From contig JAMPGX010000005.1 in assembly GCA_023663725.1 (NCBI GenBank), positions 15,403 through 79,402 on the forward strand: 64,000 bases of DNA, given 5' to 3'. The position numbers were made by a program, and so were the translations under genes. This document shows positions 18,182 through 27,640 of this stretch, piece by piece; positions within the stretch are counted from its first letter, which is position 1, and each line of letters opens with the position of its first letter. A model generated the notes under the pieces. That model did not search any database, had not been told where the DNA came from, and worked only from the letters and a program-made list of their open reading frames with translations. This stretch comes from a bacterium (GTDB taxonomy: Bacteria > Bacillota > Clostridia > Lachnospirales > Lachnospiraceae).

Positions 18182-18204
18182 TTCGGAACCATCGTAAATA
18201 GAGG

Positions 18205-18235
18205 CGGCAGGCGCAGTACGCCTGCCGTGCTTTTT
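18205..18235 (+). terminator. Intercistronic hairpin with U-run after the binding-protein gene
   Basis: CGGCAGGCG and CGCCTGCCG form a perfect nine-pair stem with a five-base loop, followed after three bases by TTTTT. Its place between binding-protein and ATPase genes suggests partial termination or mRNA stabilisation that keeps binding protein in excess. Confidence 0.8.
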
Positions 18236-18260
18236 GTAGAAAATAAGGAGTGAGCAACCC

Positions 18261-19790
18261 GTGAAAGAAAAATCTGTATTGGAAATGAGAAATATCCATA
18301 AAAGTTTTCCAGGCGTCAAAGCGCTGCAGGGAGTGGATTTTAATCTGTGCGAGGGAGAGATTCACGCCCTGATGGGAGAGAACGGAGCGGGCAAGTCGAC
18401 ACTGATCAAGGTGTTGACCGGCGTGTATGAGAAGGATGAGGGACAGATCTGGCTGAAGGGGATAGACAAGGCGGTGATTATTCGTTCCCCACAGGACGCG
18501 CAGAGACTGGGAATCAGCACTGTGTATCAGGAGATCACTCTCTGCCCAAATCTCTCCGTGGCGGAGAATATGTATATCGGTCGGACCAGGGGCTTGGGAC
18601 AGAACTGGAAGAAGATGAATGCGGATGCCAACAGAATCCTGCAATCTCTTGATATTCCTGCAAGGGCAGATCAGCAACTGTCAAGCTGCTCCATCGCCAT
18701 ACAGCAGATGGTGGCTATCGCCCGCGCAGTGGATATGGACTGTAAGGTGTTGATTCTGGATGAGCCTACCTCGTCTCTGGATGAGCAGGAGGTGGCAAAG
18801 CTGTTTGGCCTGATGCGGGATCTGAAGGCCCGCGGGGTGGGTATTATATTTGTCACGCACTTTTTGGATCAGGTGTATGAGGTATGTGATAAGATCACGG
18901 TTCTGCGCGATGGCAAGCTGGTGGGAGAGTACGAGATCAAAGAGCTTCCCCGCGTGCAGCTGGTGTCCAAGATGCTGGGCAAGGAGTTGGACGATATGTC
19001 GGAGATCCGCAGCGAGAGCCAGGTCTATCACGAGAAGGACGCGGATAACATCGTGCTGGAGGCCAAGGAGCTGCAGAGCAACGCAGGCATCAAGCCCTTT
19101 GACTTCCATATCAGGAAGGGGGAGGTAAACGGCTTTACCGGACTGCTGGGCTCAGGCAGGAGCGAGTGCGTGCGCGCAATCTTTGGCGCGGACCGCGTGA
19201 TTGGCGGCACTGTGAAGAAGAATGGTAAGACCGTCAAGATTGCGAAACCCATTGACGCGATGAAGAACGGTATTGCCTATCTGCCGGAGGATCGAAAGAT
19301 CGACGGCATCGTGGGCGATCTGTCCGTGCGAGAGAATATTATCCTTGCTCTGCAGGTGTTAAAGGGCTTTTTCAGACCCTTTAGCAAAGCGGAGGCCAAC
19401 AAATTTGCGGAGGAATACATCAAGCTGCTGGAGATTAAGACGGCGTCCGCGGACACCCCCATCAAATCTCTCTCTGGAGGTAATCAGCAGAAGGTCATTT
19501 TGGCCCGCTGGCTGCTCGCCAATCCTGAGTATCTGATTCTGGATGAGCCCACGCGAGGGATTGACGTGGGAACCAAGATCGAGATACAGAAGCTGGTTCT
19601 GAAGCTTGCGTCGGAGGGGATGAGCGTTACATTTATCTCTTCGGAGACGGATGAAATGCTTCGCACCTGTTCCCGCCTGATTGTCATGAGAGACCGCAAG
19701 GTGGTCGGGGAATTGACAGGTGATGATCTGACTCAGAATAAGATCATGAATACTATTGCCGGAGGTGAAGAGAATCATGCAGATGCTTAA
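18261..19790 (+). CDS. Sugar ABC transporter ATPase with two nucleotide-binding domains (YtfR/MglA class)
   Basis: A 509-residue cytosolic ATPase with duplicated ABC domains. Domain 1 has Walker A GENGAGKST and LILDEPTSSLD. Domain 2 has the degenerate P-loop GLLGSGRSE, the signature LSGGNQQK and LILDEPTRGID. This fused layout is specific to simple-sugar importers (RbsA/MglA/YtfR). The GTG start has AAGGAG ten bases upstream. It overlaps the first permease gene by 14 bases. Confidence 0.93.
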   Translation: MKEKSVLEMRNIHKSFPGVKALQGVDFNLCEGEIHALMGENGAGKSTLIKVLTGVYEKDEGQIWLKGIDKAVIIRSPQDAQRLGISTVYQEITLCPNLSVAENMYIGRTRGLGQNWKKMNADANRILQSLDIPARADQQLSSCSIAIQQMVAIARAVDMDCKVLILDEPTSSLDEQEVAKLFGLMRDLKARGVGIIFVTHFLDQVYEVCDKITVLRDGKLVGEYEIKELPRVQLVSKMLGKELDDMSEIRSESQVYHEKDADNIVLEAKELQSNAGIKPFDFHIRKGEVNGFTGLLGSGRSECVRAIFGADRVIGGTVKKNGKTVKIAKPIDAMKNGIAYLPEDRKIDGIVGDLSVRENIILALQVLKGFFRPFSKAEANKFAEEYIKLLEIKTASADTPIKSLSGGNQQKVILARWLLANPEYLILDEPTRGIDVGTKIEIQKLVLKLASEGMSVTFISSETDEMLRTCSRLIVMRDRKVVGELTGDDLTQNKIMNTIAGGEENHADA

Positions 19791-20838
19791 GAAAATTACA
19801 AAACAACAGATATTTATTCCGATTGCAGCATTGCTGATACTGGCTCTCTTTAATTTGATAATGGACCCCTCTTTTTATAAGATTACCTTTAGCAACAACA
19901 GTGCAGGGAATCCTGTGATGACTGGCAATCTGATCACGATTCTGGACAGCGGTTCGGAGTTGGCTATTCTTGCCATTGGCATGACGCTGGTAACGGCGGC
20001 CTGTGGAGGCCAGGATATCAGTGTGGGCGCGGCTGTCGCCATCAGTGGCAGTGTGCTGCTGCGGGTGTTGTGCGGGTCCAACTCCAGGCCGGAGACGTTG
20101 CAGGCTCCTATTATTGTGGCTTTTCTGGTAAGCTGTGTGGTGGCTATGCTGTTCGGAGCGTTCAACGGCGTGCTGGTGGCGTATTTCAAGATTCAACCCA
20201 TGGTGGCGACATTGATTCTATTCACCGCGGGTCGCTCCATAGCGGCATGGATTAACAACAATGAGCTGCCGGTGATCAGTGAGCCCAGCTTTGGCTATTA
20301 TGGAGGGTATATACCGGGTATTCCGATTCCCACGCCCTTCTTTATCGCCGTTATCTGTATCATTGTGGCGGTGCTGCTGCTCAAGTTTACTAACCTTGGG
20401 CTGTATACTCAGGCTGTCGGTATCAATGAGAACTCCTCCAGGCTCAATGGCTTGAACCCTGCGTTTATCAAATTCCTGACCTTTGTGATTCTGGGACTCT
20501 GTGTGGCAGTGGTGGGTCTGATCAAGGTGAGTCGCTTCTCTACGATCAACTACTCCGTCATTGCCAAGGACATTGAGATGGATGCTATCCTGGCGGTGGC
20601 TCTGGGAGGAAATGCCTTAAGCGGAGGTAAGTTCAGCCTGGCCTCGTCTATCCTTGGCGCCTATGTGATTCAGTTTCTGGCAACAACACTGTACAAGGTC
20701 AAGGTGCAATCGGATGCGCTTCCCGCCTATAAAGCGGTGGTCGTTATCATCCTGGTGGTGATGAGCGCGCCGGTAGTGCGCAAGTGGTTGGCGGGACTGG
20801 GTAAGAAGCTGAAAAAACAGGTAAAGGAGGTCGCGTGA
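19777..20838 (+). CDS. Sugar ABC transporter permease 1 (YtfT/RbsC class)
   Basis: A 353-residue integral membrane protein with eight to ten hydrophobic segments. Segments ILAIGMTLVTAACGGQDISV and ILAVALGGNALSGGKFSLAS are typical of the BPD_transp_2 family. Start 19777 is used because GGAGGTGA at 19761-19768 is eight bases upstream; the longer in-frame TTG start is less likely. It overlaps the ATPase gene and is followed one base later by the second permease, consistent with a heterodimeric pore. Confidence 0.9.
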   Translation: MQMLKKITKQQIFIPIAALLILALFNLIMDPSFYKITFSNNSAGNPVMTGNLITILDSGSELAILAIGMTLVTAACGGQDISVGAAVAISGSVLLRVLCGSNSRPETLQAPIIVAFLVSCVVAMLFGAFNGVLVAYFKIQPMVATLILFTAGRSIAAWINNNELPVISEPSFGYYGGYIPGIPIPTPFFIAVICIIVAVLLLKFTNLGLYTQAVGINENSSRLNGLNPAFIKFLTFVILGLCVAVVGLIKVSRFSTINYSVIAKDIEMDAILAVALGGNALSGGKFSLASSILGAYVIQFLATTLYKVKVQSDALPAYKAVVVIILVVMSAPVVRKWLAGLGKKLKKQVKEVA

Positions 20839-20839
20839 G

Positions 20840-21877
20840 ATGACAGGAAATAATAAAACAAAGGCGGTGCGCAAAACGCTTTCAGACACCAACCTGCTGC
20901 TTACCATCACGGTCGTCGTATTTTTTGCCATGTATATCGGAGCGATTATTTTTCAGGGCAAGGGATTTCTGAAGCCGCAGACTTTTTTTAATATTCTGAA
21001 TGCCAACGCCGCGCTGATCATTTCCTCCTGCGGCATGAGTCTGGTGATGATCACCGGAGGGATTGATATCTCCGTGGGCGGTGTCGCGGCGCTGGTGAGT
21101 ATGTGCTGCGCTGTGTATCTGGATTTTCATCAGGGGAATATATTTACGGCTGTTCTGATCGCCCTGGCAATTGGGATTGGATTTGGCGTGGTACAGGGTT
21201 TTTTGGTGGCGTATCTGGATATACAGCCTTTTATCGTCACGCTTGCGGGGATGTTTTTTGCCAGAGGAATGACGACCATCGTGAACAACAATCCGTTCAA
21301 TGTGGCCAACGAAAAGTTTGTGGCGCTCAAGGATACCCGTATCCCGATACCCGGGTTGGGTTCATACAATAGGTCTGGCACCTATGTGGACGCCTATATC
21401 GAGATAGGTGTTATTGTCGCTCTTCTGGTCGTGGTGATTATGTTCTGCATGCTCAGATGGAGCAAGCAGGGGCGCAATTTCTACGCGGTGGGCGGCAACA
21501 GCCAGAGCGCGCTGATGCTGGGCATCAATGTCAAGAGGACGAGGTTCATGTCCCATCTGATCTGCGGTTTGCTGGCCGGTATCTGTGGGTTTGTCTATTT
21601 TATGCATGTTGGCTCCGGCTCGGCCTCCCATGCCAAGGGCATGGAGATGAACGCTATCGCCTCCTCCATCATCGGCGGCACTATGCTGACGGGCGGTGTG
21701 GGCAATATTATCGGTACATTCTTCGGGGTTCTGTCGCTGAGTACGATTCAGAACATCGTGGCTTCAGCCGGACTGGACGAGGCTTGGTGGACGGGAATTA
21801 CTATAGCGGCAATGCTGTGTATATTCCTGGTGGTTCAGAGCGTGGTTATGGCTCGTAAAAAGAGGTCTGCGCAGTAG
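20840..21877 (+). CDS. Sugar ABC transporter permease 2 (YjfF class)
   Basis: A 345-residue multi-pass membrane protein of the same family as the upstream permease. Motifs include [34 protein letters not shown] and [20 protein letters not shown]. Having two different permease genes per operon matches the YtfT-YjfF arrangement rather than the single-permease RbsC or MglC systems. AGGAGG lies nine bases before ATG. A 20-base gap separates it from the chemotaxis receptor gene, which may be co-transcribed. Confidence 0.9.
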   Translation: MTGNNKTKAVRKTLSDTNLLLTITVVVFFAMYIGAIIFQGKGFLKPQTFFNILNANAALIISSCGMSLVMITGGIDISVGGVAALVSMCCAVYLDFHQGNIFTAVLIALAIGIGFGVVQGFLVAYLDIQPFIVTLAGMFFARGMTTIVNNNPFNVANEKFVALKDTRIPIPGLGSYNRSGTYVDAYIEIGVIVALLVVVIMFCMLRWSKQGRNFYAVGGNSQSALMLGINVKRTRFMSHLICGLLAGICGFVYFMHVGSGSASHAKGMEMNAIASSIIGGTMLTGGVGNIIGTFFGVLSLSTIQNIVASAGLDEAWWTGITIAAMLCIFLVVQSVVMARKKRSAQ

Positions 21878-21897
21878 GACCATTGAGAGGAGACTTA

Positions 21898-23601
21898 GTG
21901 AGAACAAAAAGCAGAAAGAATCCCGCGAAAAGGGTGAAAGCGCGCAAAAAAGGGATACGCCTGTTTGCTGTGATGGCGTTATTGTCCTTGGCGCCCCTGA
22001 TCGCCTCCATCGGCATCATCAGTATCGTTTCTGCCACGGTGATGAGAGATAATCTGGAAAAAAACACGAGAAACACGCTGATGATTGTCGCCAACAACCT
22101 GGCGAGCTACTGCTATGACAATGAGATAACTGCGATCAATGCCTCCAACTATTACGAGTACATAGACAGCCTCAAGCCCTATGACATAGAGATGGCCATC
22201 ATTGCGGATGGAATGCCCTGTACCACCTCGATAAAGAATGAGAATGACTACCGCATCAGAGAGATTCCCCTGAAGCTGGATACTGATGCCGACAGAGAGG
22301 CATTGGAGCAGGGCTTCTATGACAGGGATGTGGAGATAGACGGCAGGGACTATTATGGCTATTATGTTCCCATCAAGGCGGACGGAAGGCTGATAGCGAT
22401 CGCCTTCGCAGGGGAGCTGCAGGAGAATGTGACCGGCCAGATACGGAATGTGGCTGCCATATTCGTCGCAGTCGCGATGGTGCTGGTATTGGTGTTCGTG
22501 TTTATCGTGCTTCTCTTCAGCAGAAATCTGTCGAAGCTTTTTGAACAGATTGGCAGAAGGCTCAATGCTCTCTCCGAGGGAGATCTGAGCAGGCAGGAGG
22601 CGGGAAAGAGCGGCGTGAGAGAGTTGAATATGCTGCTGACTGCCGCGGACGCCATGCAGCAGAAGCTTTCCGCTACGATTGGCGATGTCACGGCTGTCTC
22701 GGAGAAGCTGACGGATGATATCCGCGAGGTGACGGAGCTCAGCAAGAAGAGCGCTGGCAAGGCCAGGCAGATCAGCTCCTCGGTGGAGCGTCTGTCCGAA
22801 TCCTCCGTTACCATGGATGAAAATATACAAAACATCAATGAGCAGATATTGGAGATCGGCAACTGCGTGAACGATATTTCCGACAGCGTGGAGGGCCTGT
22901 ATGCCAGCTCTCACAAGACGCTGCAGACAAATAATGAAGCCATGGCCTATATGGACAGTATTATGAAGGACAGCGAGAGGTCTGTGGAGGCGGTGACCGA
23001 TATCCAGGAGCAGATCCGGCAGACCAATAGCTCTATTGCTGAGATCGATCAGGCGGTGGAATTGATATTGTCCATAGCGGAGCAGACGAATCTGCTCAGT
23101 CTGAATGCCTCTATCGAGGCGGCCAGAGCAGGGGAGATGGGCAAGGGTTTTGCCGTGGTTGCGCAGGAGATACGCAATCTGTCGGAGCAGAGCGGCAAGG
23201 GCGCAGAGATGATCAAGGATGTGGCTCGAAGCATTAATCAGAAGTCGCAAAGGTCTGTACAACTGGCGGATGCAGTTCATGAGATCATTCTGTCTGAGCA
23301 GGACAGCGTGTCAAAGACGCAGGCAAAATTTGCTGAACACAGTCAGGATATACATCAGTCGGCGGAGGATATCCGCTCTATCGCGGACAAGACGGAGCAT
23401 CTGCTGCAATACAAGGAGACGATCACAGGCAATGTGCAGGAGCTGAACAATTTCAGCAAAGAAAATGCCGCCAATCATGAGGAGGTCAATGAAAACATAG
23501 GGCAGATCATAGCTGAAGTGCAGCGTGTGGATGAGCACTGCAGGAAGATGGACGATATGGCGCTTAAGATGGGGCAGTCCGTTGCCTATTTTAGAAACTG
23601 A
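21898..23601 (+). CDS. Methyl-accepting chemotaxis protein with extracellular Cache-like sensor
   Basis: About 567 residues. A basic N terminus and a first transmembrane helix (about 22-45) are followed by an extracellular region of about 130 residues resembling a single Cache domain ([15 protein letters not shown] and [20 protein letters not shown]). The second helix is near 183-205, then HAMP, and a cytoplasmic signalling domain with the hairpin tip [24 protein letters not shown] 21898 is chosen because AGAGGAGA lies just upstream. It follows the sugar permease by 20 bases, which suggests chemotaxis linked to the same nutrient, either directly or through a binding protein. Confidence 0.93.
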   Translation: MRTKSRKNPAKRVKARKKGIRLFAVMALLSLAPLIASIGIISIVSATVMRDNLEKNTRNTLMIVANNLASYCYDNEITAINASNYYEYIDSLKPYDIEMAIIADGMPCTTSIKNENDYRIREIPLKLDTDADREALEQGFYDRDVEIDGRDYYGYYVPIKADGRLIAIAFAGELQENVTGQIRNVAAIFVAVAMVLVLVFVFIVLLFSRNLSKLFEQIGRRLNALSEGDLSRQEAGKSGVRELNMLLTAADAMQQKLSATIGDVTAVSEKLTDDIREVTELSKKSAGKARQISSSVERLSESSVTMDENIQNINEQILEIGNCVNDISDSVEGLYASSHKTLQTNNEAMAYMDSIMKDSERSVEAVTDIQEQIRQTNSSIAEIDQAVELILSIAEQTNLLSLNASIEAARAGEMGKGFAVVAQEIRNLSEQSGKGAEMIKDVARSINQKSQRSVQLADAVHEIILSEQDSVSKTQAKFAEHSQDIHQSAEDIRSIADKTEHLLQYKETITGNVQELNNFSKENAANHEEVNENIGQIIAEVQRVDEHCRKMDDMALKMGQSVAYFRN

Positions 23602-23635
23602 TTTATTAAGAATGCGTTAATACTAATGATAAAGT

Positions 23636-23666
23636 AAGCTCTCGGCCGTATGTCGGGAGCTTTTTT
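23636..23666 (+). terminator. Rho-independent terminator after the chemotaxis receptor
   Basis: AAGCTCTCG and CGGGAGCTT pair with one G-U and are followed by TTTTTT. A second smaller hairpin, GTCTGT/ACAGAC at about 23681-23697, lies just downstream. Confidence 0.85.
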
Positions 23667-23745
23667 GATACAGCAGGCCAGTCTGTAATTCACAGACTTT
23701 TCACAAAAAAATCACTTTTTTATGACATTTTCCCAGTAAGCTAAA

Positions 23746-23754
23746 TGGTAAAAT
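23746..23754 (+). promoter_or_regulatory. Possible extended -10 promoter of the Gld-like ABC operon
   Basis: TGGTAAAAT fits the extended -10 pattern TGnTAtAAT with one mismatch, 28 bases before the ATG. No well-spaced -35 is visible. Confidence 0.3.
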
Positions 23755-23782
23755 AATGGAGGCGGTTAAGGAGGAGAGCATT

Positions 23783-24778
23783 ATGATTGAGGTGACTGAT
23801 CTGACCAAGCGGTATGGGAGTCATATCGCTGTAGATCATCTGTCCTTCAAGGTGGAGCGGGGACAGATATATGGATTTCTGGGGCCCAACGGCGCCGGAA
23901 AATCTACGACTATGAACATTATCACCGGTTATCTGGCGGCCAGCGAGGGCACGGTGACGATAGATGGGTATGATGTGCAGAAAGAGCCGGAGGAGGCCAA
24001 GAAGCGCATCGGCTATCTGCCGGAGCTTCCCCCGCTGTATATGGATATGACGGTGGAGGAGTATCTGCGCTTTGCGGCGGAGCTCAAAAAGGTGCCGAGG
24101 GCGGAACGCGGGGAGCAGTTGCAGCAGGTTGTGGACATGGCCCAAATTGAGGACGTGCGGACGCGGCTGATCAAAAATCTGTCCAAGGGATATCGGCAGA
24201 GAGTGGGGTTGGCGCAGGCGCTGTTGGGATCGCCAGAGGTGTTGATTCTGGACGAACCCAGCGCGGGACTGGACCCGAAGCAGATCATGGAGATGCGCGA
24301 TCTGATTCGGGAATTGGGCAAAAATCATACGATTATCCTGAGCTCACATATCTTGTCGGAGGTCAGCGCTGTATGTGATCACATCATGATTATTTCCAAG
24401 GGAAAACTGGTGGCCAGCGATTCTCCGGAGGGACTGCAGAGCCTGATGAGCGGCACGGAGGAGTTGAATCTCACAGTAAAAGGCGATTATGAGGCGCTGC
24501 GGCAAACAGTGACACTCCTGCCTGGCGTGCAGGAGCTCTCGCGGCAGAACGGCGCGCCGGAGGGCTGCTGCAGTGTGTTGATCAGGACAGGCAAGGGTCA
24601 GGATATCCGCGAGTCCCTGTTCTATCTGCTGGCGGAAAAGCGTATGCCCATCCTGTCGATGGTTCCGGTTCAGCGTTCGCTGGAGGATATCTTCCTGGAG
24701 CTGACGGAGTCGGAGGCGGGAGAGGAAAGCGTTGTACAGGCCGAGCAGGATCAAGAGGAAAGTCAGGAGGAAGCGTAA
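23783..24778 (+). CDS. ABC transporter ATP-binding protein (GldA/CcmA class)
   Basis: A 331-residue cytosolic ATPase. The nucleotide-binding domain carries Walker A GPNGAGKST (about residues 37-45), the signature LSKGYRQR and Walker B VLILDEPSAGLD. A C-terminal region of about 100 residues (after 220) ends in a glutamate-rich tail. Start 23783 has GGAGGAG at 23770-23776. The next gene begins immediately after its stop. The pairing with a GldF/GldG-type membrane protein marks it as an export-type ABC system, not an importer. The transported substrate is unknown. Confidence 0.9.
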   Translation: MIEVTDLTKRYGSHIAVDHLSFKVERGQIYGFLGPNGAGKSTTMNIITGYLAASEGTVTIDGYDVQKEPEEAKKRIGYLPELPPLYMDMTVEEYLRFAAELKKVPRAERGEQLQQVVDMAQIEDVRTRLIKNLSKGYRQRVGLAQALLGSPEVLILDEPSAGLDPKQIMEMRDLIRELGKNHTIILSSHILSEVSAVCDHIMIISKGKLVASDSPEGLQSLMSGTEELNLTVKGDYEALRQTVTLLPGVQELSRQNGAPEGCCSVLIRTGKGQDIRESLFYLLAEKRMPILSMVPVQRSLEDIFLELTESEAGEESVVQAEQDQEESQEEA

Positions 24779-26899
24779 ATGTTAGCGATATATAAGAAAG
24801 AACTACAGACCTATTTTCATTCCTTTATCGGCTGTCTGTTTATTGGCGTCAGCCTGTTTTTTATCGGCCTTTACTATTTTGTATATTGCCTGCAATATGG
24901 GCTTCCTTATTTTTCCTATGTCGTGAGCAGTGTGATCGTGTTGTTCATGTTGACGGTGCCGGTGCTGACAATGCGCATTATGGCGGAGGAGAGGCGCAGC
25001 AGGACGGACCAACTGATCATGACGGCTCCCATAACGGTTGGACAGATTGTCATAGGGAAGTTCCTGGCGCTGGTGACCATCCTGGCTATCCCCACGGCTG
25101 TCAGCGCGATCTATCCGTTGATTCTGCTCCGTTTTGGCTCCGTGCCTCTGGGGGAGTGTTATCTGGCGCTGTTGGCCTTTTTCCTGTATGGGGTGGTCAG
25201 CATAGCCATCGGCATTCTGGTGTCGTCTCTGACGGAGAGTCAGGTGATTGCGGCGGTATTGAGCTTCGCCATGCTCTTTTTGGGCTATATTATGCCGTCT
25301 CTGTGTAATGTGATATCTGCTACAGGAAATATTTTGACTAAGGCGCTGCGGATATATGACCTGTATACACCCTTTGTTATGATGTTAAACGGTACTCTCG
25401 ACGTGGGCTCTGTAGTATATTATCTGTCCCTGACGGCGCTGATGCTGTTTCTGACGACGCAGTCCGTTCAGAAGCGCCGCTACAGCGTGTCGGTGAAATC
25501 GATCAAGCCGGGCGCATACAGCGCAGGCATGATCGCGGTGGCAGTGGCGGCGACCGTTGTGCTGAATATGCTGGTTGGGCAGATGCCCAGCACATGGACC
25601 TCCCTGGATCTGACTGCCAGCAAATTATATTCGCTGACGGATCAGACCAAGGAATATCTCAAGGGCATGGATGAGGATGTGACGATCTATGTGTTGGCCA
25701 ATGAGAACAGTGAGGACGCGATTCTGAGACAGACATTGGATCTCTATGAGGGGATGTCGGAGCACATTCAGGTGGAGCATGTGGACCCGATACAGAATCC
25801 TCGATTTTATATGCAGTATACCTCCGGCAGTGTGAGCAGCAACAGCCTGATTGTGGTCAGCGATAAGCGCAGCAAGGTGGTGGATGCCAGTGACATATAT
25901 GTCACATCATATGATTTTGACGGTTACAGCTACAGCTCGTCCGTGACCGGCTATGACGGGGAGGGGCAGATTACCAGCGCCCTGGATTATGTGCTCAGCG
26001 ACGACGTCCCTGTCGTATATATGACGGAGGGACATGGGGAGCTAAGTCTCAGCACATCCTTCACAGCCAGTCTGGACAAGGAGAATGTGGAGCGCAAGGT
26101 CATCAATCTGATGGACTATGAGGCTGTGCCGGAGAACGCCGCGTGCCTGGTGATCAACGGTCCCGCCAACGATCTGTCCGAGGATGACAAAAATAAGGTG
26201 ACGGATTATCTGGATCGGGGAGGCAAGGTGATCCTGATCGTGGACTACAGGGAAGAGCCGACTCCCAATCTGGATGCGCTGCTTGCCTATATGAATCTGA
26301 GCGTGGCCGAGGGACTGGTGGTTGAGGAGGATTCGGAGCATTATTATCAGATTCCCTTCTACCTCCTGCCCACTGTGGAGTCCAGCTCCTACACGGCGGG
26401 GATTGTTGGCCAATATCGCATCTTTGCCCCCTACAGCCAGGGGATTGTCGTTCCTGAGGCGCAGGAGGACAGCGACATCACTTATCAAAATCTGCTGAGA
26501 ACCTCCGAGAGCGCCTATTCGATGCGCAATTTCGAGAGCGCAACGGAGTATGGCAGGCAGGAGGGAGATGCGCAGGGGCCGTTTTCTCTGGGAGTCGAAG
26601 CGGTCAAAACGCTGGAGGACGGGGAGGCTGTGATGGTGCTGTATTCCAGCACGCAGCTCTTTACCGATCAGTCCAACCTGATGGTGAGCGGCGCCAATCA
26701 GATGTTGTTTACCAACACGGTGAGTAAGTTTGTGGACCATGAGACCACAGTGTCTATTCCGGCCAAGAGCTATGAGGTCTCCACGCTGATTTTCAGCAGG
26801 CGAAGCGCATTGCTTCTGGGGCTGGTCACCATGCTTGTGCTGCCGCTGGGATGTCTGGCGGTCGGATTCGCGGTATGGTTCAGACGCAGGAGAAGATAA
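24779..26899 (+). CDS. Fused ABC-2 permease and GldG-like auxiliary protein
   Basis: A 706-residue membrane protein. Residues about 1-240 form a six-helix ABC-2/GldF-type permease (KELQTYFHSFIGCLFIG, MRIMAEERRSRTDQLIMTAP). After another helix (about 245-265) comes an extracellular GldG/ABC_transp_aux domain (LTASKLYSLTDQTKEYLKGM, EDVTIYVLANEN), and a final transmembrane helix plus arginine-rich tail close the protein. GldF and GldG are separate proteins in Bacteroidetes gliding systems; here they are one chain. Its gene abuts the ATPase, and a DUF4340 partner follows. A gliding role is not implied. Confidence 0.88.
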   Translation: MLAIYKKELQTYFHSFIGCLFIGVSLFFIGLYYFVYCLQYGLPYFSYVVSSVIVLFMLTVPVLTMRIMAEERRSRTDQLIMTAPITVGQIVIGKFLALVTILAIPTAVSAIYPLILLRFGSVPLGECYLALLAFFLYGVVSIAIGILVSSLTESQVIAAVLSFAMLFLGYIMPSLCNVISATGNILTKALRIYDLYTPFVMMLNGTLDVGSVVYYLSLTALMLFLTTQSVQKRRYSVSVKSIKPGAYSAGMIAVAVAATVVLNMLVGQMPSTWTSLDLTASKLYSLTDQTKEYLKGMDEDVTIYVLANENSEDAILRQTLDLYEGMSEHIQVEHVDPIQNPRFYMQYTSGSVSSNSLIVVSDKRSKVVDASDIYVTSYDFDGYSYSSSVTGYDGEGQITSALDYVLSDDVPVVYMTEGHGELSLSTSFTASLDKENVERKVINLMDYEAVPENAACLVINGPANDLSEDDKNKVTDYLDRGGKVILIVDYREEPTPNLDALLAYMNLSVAEGLVVEEDSEHYYQIPFYLLPTVESSSYTAGIVGQYRIFAPYSQGIVVPEAQEDSDITYQNLLRTSESAYSMRNFESATEYGRQEGDAQGPFSLGVEAVKTLEDGEAVMVLYSSTQLFTDQSNLMVSGANQMLFTNTVSKFVDHETTVSIPAKSYEVSTLIFSRRSALLLGLVTMLVLPLGCLAVGFAVWFRRRRR

Positions 26900-26912
26900 G
26901 GGGGGTGCAGCG

Positions 26913-27467
26913 ATGAAGAGACAGGCGAGGAATTTGACTGTGTTGGTGGTTCTGCTGGCCGTGCTGGTTGTAGGTTATTTCGGGCTGAGATGGTACAATG
27001 GCAGGCAGCAGGACAAGGAGCCGGAACCGGAGGGCGATGTGCTGGTGGACATTGCCAGGGACGATATACTTCGCTTCAGCTATGTGCACGAGGGGGAGAC
27101 CTGTGCTTTTGAGAAAGAGGAGGGACGCTGGGTGTCCGCTTCGGACCCGTCTCTGGAGCTGAAACAGAGTCGTTTGGATACGCTGGCAGGTAAGCTTACC
27201 AATATCGTGGCGCAAAGCGCAATTCATGATGTGACAGATATGTCACAATATGGTCTGGAGACGCCTGCTAATGTATTACACTGGGAGACTGCTGAGGCGA
27301 GTTACACCTATCATGTGGGCGATTATAACAGCATTGGCAATGTGTATTATATCTGCGAGCCGGATTCCGACGTGGTATATGCCGTCACAGCAGCCCTGGG
27401 GACAGGGTTTGACTACAGTCTGGAGGAGCTGATTGAGCAGGAGGAGGTGGATTCGGCAACCGAGTAG
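26913..27467 (+). CDS. Short DUF4340 domain membrane-anchored protein
   Basis: A 184-residue protein with an N-terminal transmembrane helix (about 7-26) and an extracellular domain. The core matches DUF4340: DILRFSYVHEGETCAFEKEE, GRWVSASDP, YGLETPANVLHWE and YTYHVGDYNSIGNVYYI. DUF4340 proteins are often over 300 residues with repeated units; this one carries a single unit. GldA-GldFG-DUF4340 is a recurring gene order in Firmicutes. The start at 26913 sits after GGGGGG at 26900-26905. It probably acts as an accessory of the exporter (inference). Confidence 0.78.
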   Translation: MKRQARNLTVLVVLLAVLVVGYFGLRWYNGRQQDKEPEPEGDVLVDIARDDILRFSYVHEGETCAFEKEEGRWVSASDPSLELKQSRLDTLAGKLTNIVAQSAIHDVTDMSQYGLETPANVLHWETAEASYTYHVGDYNSIGNVYYICEPDSDVVYAVTAALGTGFDYSLEELIEQEEVDSATE

Positions 27468-27525
27468 GCCTGGTACTTTTTTGTCCATGATTTTCAAAAA
27501 AGGCATATACGAACCATTAAAGTTG

Positions 27526-27534
27526 TGATATAAT
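27526..27534 (+). promoter_or_regulatory. Extended -10 promoter before the pilB-like gene
   Basis: TGATATAAT is a perfect TGnTATAAT extended -10 element. It predicts a start near 27541, leaving a leader of about 100 bases. No good -35 is visible, as is common for extended -10 promoters. Confidence 0.6.
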
Positions 27535-27606
27535 AAAAACAATCACCCCGCCGCAGACAGCGAGGCGCTCCATCCGCAACGTTGTAGGTCGGGGTACTTG
27601 TTTTTC
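27535..27606 (+). promoter_or_regulatory. Structured 5' leader or terminator upstream of the pilB-like gene
   Basis: AAAACAA and ACCCCG on the left pair with CGGGGT and TTGTTTT on the right across a two-by-two internal loop. They enclose a roughly 40-base domain with a small AGCG/CGCT hairpin and a self-complementary CAACGTTG. A U-run ends the structure 34 bases before the ATG. It could be an attenuator, an unrecognised riboswitch, or a terminator for the upstream operon. I do not see the conserved bases of a GEMM (c-di-GMP-I) riboswitch. Confidence 0.45.
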
Positions 27607-27640
27607 AGGTAATATTTTGAGATGCGAGGATGAGTGAATC

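Noticed and set aside
21979-23280. A 433-codon minus-strand frame opposite the chemotaxis receptor
   Set aside because: It is fully antisense to a strongly supported gene and its translation resembles no family.
27535-27606. c-di-GMP-I (GEMM) riboswitch before pilB
   Set aside because: The expected conserved GEMM bases and tetraloop-receptor pattern are not seen, so only an unclassified structure is reported.
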